Assembly (NCBI GenBank): GCA_022448165.1
Contig: JAKVAS010000007.1
Location: 1 to 46,295, forward strand
Direction of reading: 5' to 3'
DNA: 46,295 nt
DNA from: Crocinitomicaceae bacterium
Lineage (GTDB): Bacteria > Bacteroidota > Bacteroidia > Flavobacteriales_D > Crocinitomicaceae
The position numbers were made by a program, and so were the translations under genes. Below are positions 44,022-46,295 of this stretch, one piece after another. The notes beneath the pieces are model-generated. The model saw nothing but the letters and a program-made list of their open reading frames with translations. It ran no database searches and was not told the origin of the DNA. The stretch's first letter is position 1. Each line of letters starts with the position of its first letter.

Positions 44022-46187
44022 TTATTCTCCCAGTCCTAGTGATCCAGCATTTGTGTTATCTAATCCAAATTTCTGAGCCATTCCTAGCAGTTCTGAAAGC
44101 ATTGATTGATCCTCATCCGACTTTGCAGCTTTAATCAATCTTAGAAGTAATGCCGAAACAGTAAGGTTTTTAATATCAGCAGTTTTAATGCTTGATGTTG
44201 TAATCAATCCTTTAATTTTATCAATGATTGTCACACCATTTTGGCTAGACAACAACTGTGTTTTCACTGTATTGATAATCTCACTTTTATCTGCGTATTG
44301 ATCCACCACTTTTGCGTTTGAAATTGCTCCAATAATCTTATCAAAGAAAACCGGTTCTCCACCTACAATATCAATTTTCGCAGATTCAAGAGCACTTGAA
44401 AGAACTGTGGCCTGCGCTGCAGCAATTTCCTTTTGAATATCAATTTGCGCCAGTTCAACCTCTTTGTTTTTATCCAATCGAAGCTTAAACTCTTCGTGAT
44501 CTTTTCCTACACCATCAAGCTGCTTCATTGCTGACGCTTTCTCTTTGATACCTTCTGCTTCCGACGTTAATGTTTGCTGTAAAACATGTGCTTCTGCCAA
44601 TCCCTTTTCCTTCTCTGCTTCAGCTTTCAAGTTGATTACTTCCGCTTCCGATTTACCAAGTTCCATATCAGCTTTCGCTTTCGCAAACGACTCTGCTTCA
44701 ATCCCTTTAGCACGAGCAATTGCTTCCGCCTCTAAAACAGCCGCATTTGCCTCTCCTTGCTTCTCCGTAGCCTCAGCTTTAGCCGTCATCACCTTCGCTT
44801 CTGCCAATCCATGAGCTGCTTGTTGCGTTGCTTCTGCATCCGCTAATATCTTAATTGCTTCTGCTTCTTTTGCCGCTGACTGTTGAGCTGCTTCCGCTTC
44901 AATCAATTTTTGTTGCGCTGCAAATTCAGCAGATTTCTTATGCGCCTCAGCTGCTTTTATCTCTTCTACTAATTGCGCTTCTGCTAATTGTTCAGCTGCA
45001 GTAATCGCAACTGTTTTTTGACGATCTGCTTCCGCAAATGCTTTCGTGTTTTTAATGTTTTCTTCCTCATCAACTACCGTTTTCTCAATCGCGACACGCT
45101 CACGAATAACCTCTTGGATATTCTTTCTTTCAACTTCAATTACCTTTTCTTTACTAATCTCAGCCAAAGTAACTACACGTTCGCGTTCATTCACTTCCAG
45201 TAAACGATCTTTCTCCACGCGTTCCGTTTCAACTGCTTCTGTGCGTTCCTTATTCTTTGCTGCGGAAATTATCTGACGCAATTTATTTTCTTCAGCAATC
45301 ATCAACTCTTCCTCAACCGTAATTCGCGCTTTTTCTGCTTTCAATCGCTCTTCCTCCGCTACTTTAAGAATCTCAGCACCTTCTCGTGATTTAATGTTTT
45401 CAATTTCACGTCGCTGCTTTTCTTCTTTCTCAGCCAGTTGACGTTCCATTTCTAGAATCGCCTCTTGTGCTTCAACATCTTGCTGCTTGATCGTTTTTTC
45501 TTCTTCGCGCTTAATGTTATTGGATAACACATTTTGCTTTGCTGTTAACTCATTAATCTTCTTAATTCCTTCCGCATCTAGAATATTCATCGCACTCAAG
45601 GAAGAAACATGTGTTTGCTCCAAATAATCAATTGCTGCATCATCTAAAATATATCCATTTAAATCCGTACCAATTAAATCTTTAATTGAGTCTCTAAAAT
45701 CATCTCGCTTATTATATAAGTCCACAAAATCAAATCGTTTACCAATAGTTTTTAGTGCTTCCGAAAATTTAGCTTCAAACAACTCATATAGTGCTTTCGG
45801 GTCAGATGCTCTTACACATCCCACAGATTGGGCAACTTTAACAACCGCTGAAGCCTCCTTATTCACACGTACGAAAAAAGTAACTTTAATGTCAGCCCTC
45901 ATATTATCTTTACATATCAACCCGTCTTTTCCTAATCGTTCAATTACCATCGTTTTAAGTGAAATATCCATCTTCTCCATTTTATGAACTACAGGAACAA
46001 TAAACATTCCGGAAAATGAAACTCTGGTTTTCCCCATTCCGTTTCGAACAATTGCTTCTCCTTGAGAAGCTTTTTTATAAAATTTGGCTAACATAATACC
46101 AAATGCTAAAATCGCAAGTACTGTAATACCAACAATAATATAGGTCATATTTGATACAAGATCTTCTGTTTCAACTACTAAATGCAT
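44022..46187 (-). CDS. Flotillin-like SPFH/band-7 protein (YqiK type)
   Basis: 721 residues. A single N-terminal membrane helix (~15-34) leads into an SPFH domain (~37-215; MGKTRVSFSGMFIVPVVHKMEKMDISLKTMVIER and the ADIKVTFFVRV strand). Then comes a very long Glu/Ala/Lys coiled coil (~220-570) with many AEA repeats typical of flotillins. A C-terminal region with SALESAKIDIVGGEPVFFDKII and a helical tail completes it. Flotillins oligomerise into membrane scaffolds. Upstream, 14 nt away, is the tail of a probable OB-fold partner, as in E. coli yqiJ-yqiK. Downstream is the giant AAA+ ATPase. The start at 46187 leaves ~14 residues before the helix, and the later Met14 is an alternative. Confidence 0.92.
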   Translation of the reverse strand: MHLVVETEDLVSNMTYIIVGITVLAILAFGIMLAKFYKKASQGEAIVRNGMGKTRVSFSGMFIVPVVHKMEKMDISLKTMVIERLGKDGLICKDNMRADIKVTFFVRVNKEASAVVKVAQSVGCVRASDPKALYELFEAKFSEALKTIGKRFDFVDLYNKRDDFRDSIKDLIGTDLNGYILDDAAIDYLEQTHVSSLSAMNILDAEGIKKINELTAKQNVLSNNIKREEEKTIKQQDVEAQEAILEMERQLAEKEEKQRREIENIKSREGAEILKVAEEERLKAEKARITVEEELMIAEENKLRQIISAAKNKERTEAVETERVEKDRLLEVNERERVVTLAEISKEKVIEVERKNIQEVIRERVAIEKTVVDEEENIKNTKAFAEADRQKTVAITAAEQLAEAQLVEEIKAAEAHKKSAEFAAQQKLIEAEAAQQSAAKEAEAIKILADAEATQQAAHGLAEAKVMTAKAEATEKQGEANAAVLEAEAIARAKGIEAESFAKAKADMELGKSEAEVINLKAEAEKEKGLAEAHVLQQTLTSEAEGIKEKASAMKQLDGVGKDHEEFKLRLDKNKEVELAQIDIQKEIAAAQATVLSSALESAKIDIVGGEPVFFDKIIGAISNAKVVDQYADKSEIINTVKTQLLSSQNGVTIIDKIKGLITTSSIKTADIKNLTVSALLLRLIKAAKSDEDQSMLSELLGMAQKFGLDNTNAGSLGLGE

Positions 46188-46201
46188 AGTTCTTTTTGTG
46201 T

Positions 46202-46295
46202 TTAGATTATTATTTTTAATTCCACTAGATAGTACTCGTCTTTATTTTTATCACTGATAATCATGACCGAGTCACCACGATTTACCATTCCTTTC
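46202..46295 (-). CDS. C-terminal end of a probable OB-fold membrane protein (YqiJ/NfeD-like), cut by window edge
   Basis: About 30 residues in frame from the right window edge to a TAA at 46204-46202: GMVNRGDSVMIISDKNKDEY is followed by a short hydrophobic end YLVELKIII. Its short beta-strand pattern with Gly/Asp turns resembles the closing strands of an OB fold. The position 14 nt upstream of a YqiK-type flotillin matches the yqiJ-yqiK arrangement. With so little sequence the family call rests mainly on context. Confidence 0.5.
   Translation of the reverse strand, partial: KGMVNRGDSVMIISDKNKDEYYLVELKIII

Noticed and set aside
1-46295. CRISPR array, tRNA, rRNA, insertion sequence or prophage
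   Set aside because: None was found by reading; there are no regularly spaced repeats, transposase or integrase motifs, or cloverleaf-like stretches that I could support.

Overview
The window looks like the chromosome of a Bacteroidota bacterium, most likely Flavobacteriales (a Crocinitomicaceae/Fluviicola-like lineage is a guess). The support is: AT-rich DNA; three secreted proteins with type IX secretion (T9SS) type A C-terminal sorting domains; LytTR two-component proteins with a His_kinase-type sensor; stand-alone SpoIIE phosphatase; periplasmic TonB-C protein; HYC_CC_PP, DUF6438 and MbnP proteins; and several -7 promoter elements of the Bacteroidota form TAnnTTTG. No tRNA, rRNA, insertion sequence, phage gene or CRISPR array was seen.

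Layout. 1-6.1 kb (+): C-terminus of a saccharopine dehydrogenase, metG, a GT39-like membrane glycosyltransferase and an exported repeat protein. 6.2-9.8 kb (-): an operon of an exported serine beta-lactamase-like hydrolase with a LytS/LytR-type pair, behind a good Bacteroidota promoter. 10.5-14.6 kb (+): sucA-sucB (2-oxoglutarate dehydrogenase E1, E2), closed by a strong terminator. 14.7-17.7 kb (+): a copper-type cassette of HYC_CC_PP protein, MbnP with a T9SS tail, MbnH-like di-heme lipoprotein and an HMA lipoprotein, also closed by a terminator. 17.7-24.4 kb: a T9SS protein, an acyl-CoA thioesterase, a VWA/AAA+ chelatase-like pair with a TonB-C protein, and a lipoprotein. 24.5-28.7 kb (-): a tightly packed leuA-leuC-leuD-leuB operon. 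28.9-32.2 kb (+): a helical repeat protein and a membrane-anchored MutS-like ATPase. 32.2-33.7 kb (-): a small unknown protein and a SpoIIE phosphatase. 33.7-34.7 kb: a 1-kb gene-free stretch holding a repeat cluster, a sigma-54-like promoter and a terminator-like hairpin. 34.7-37.8 kb (+): a DUF6438 lipoprotein and an Asp-box propeller T9SS protein. 37.9-46.3 kb (-): a flotillin operon, with the tail of a probable OB-fold (YqiJ/NfeD-like) protein, a YqiK-like flotillin, a 1628-residue DUF3686-type AAA+ ATPase and two small membrane proteins.

Three parts are the most interesting. In the copper cassette, an MbnH-type enzyme sits beside an MbnP that carries a surface-sorting tail and has only two tryptophans (W138, W140) in its folded domain. 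The 1-kb gene-free stretch reads like an orphan sigma-54-controlled small RNA with an upstream activator array. The flotillin/giant AAA+ ATPase operon looks like a membrane-associated stress or remodelling machine. All functions are inferred from sequence reading; no database search was run.
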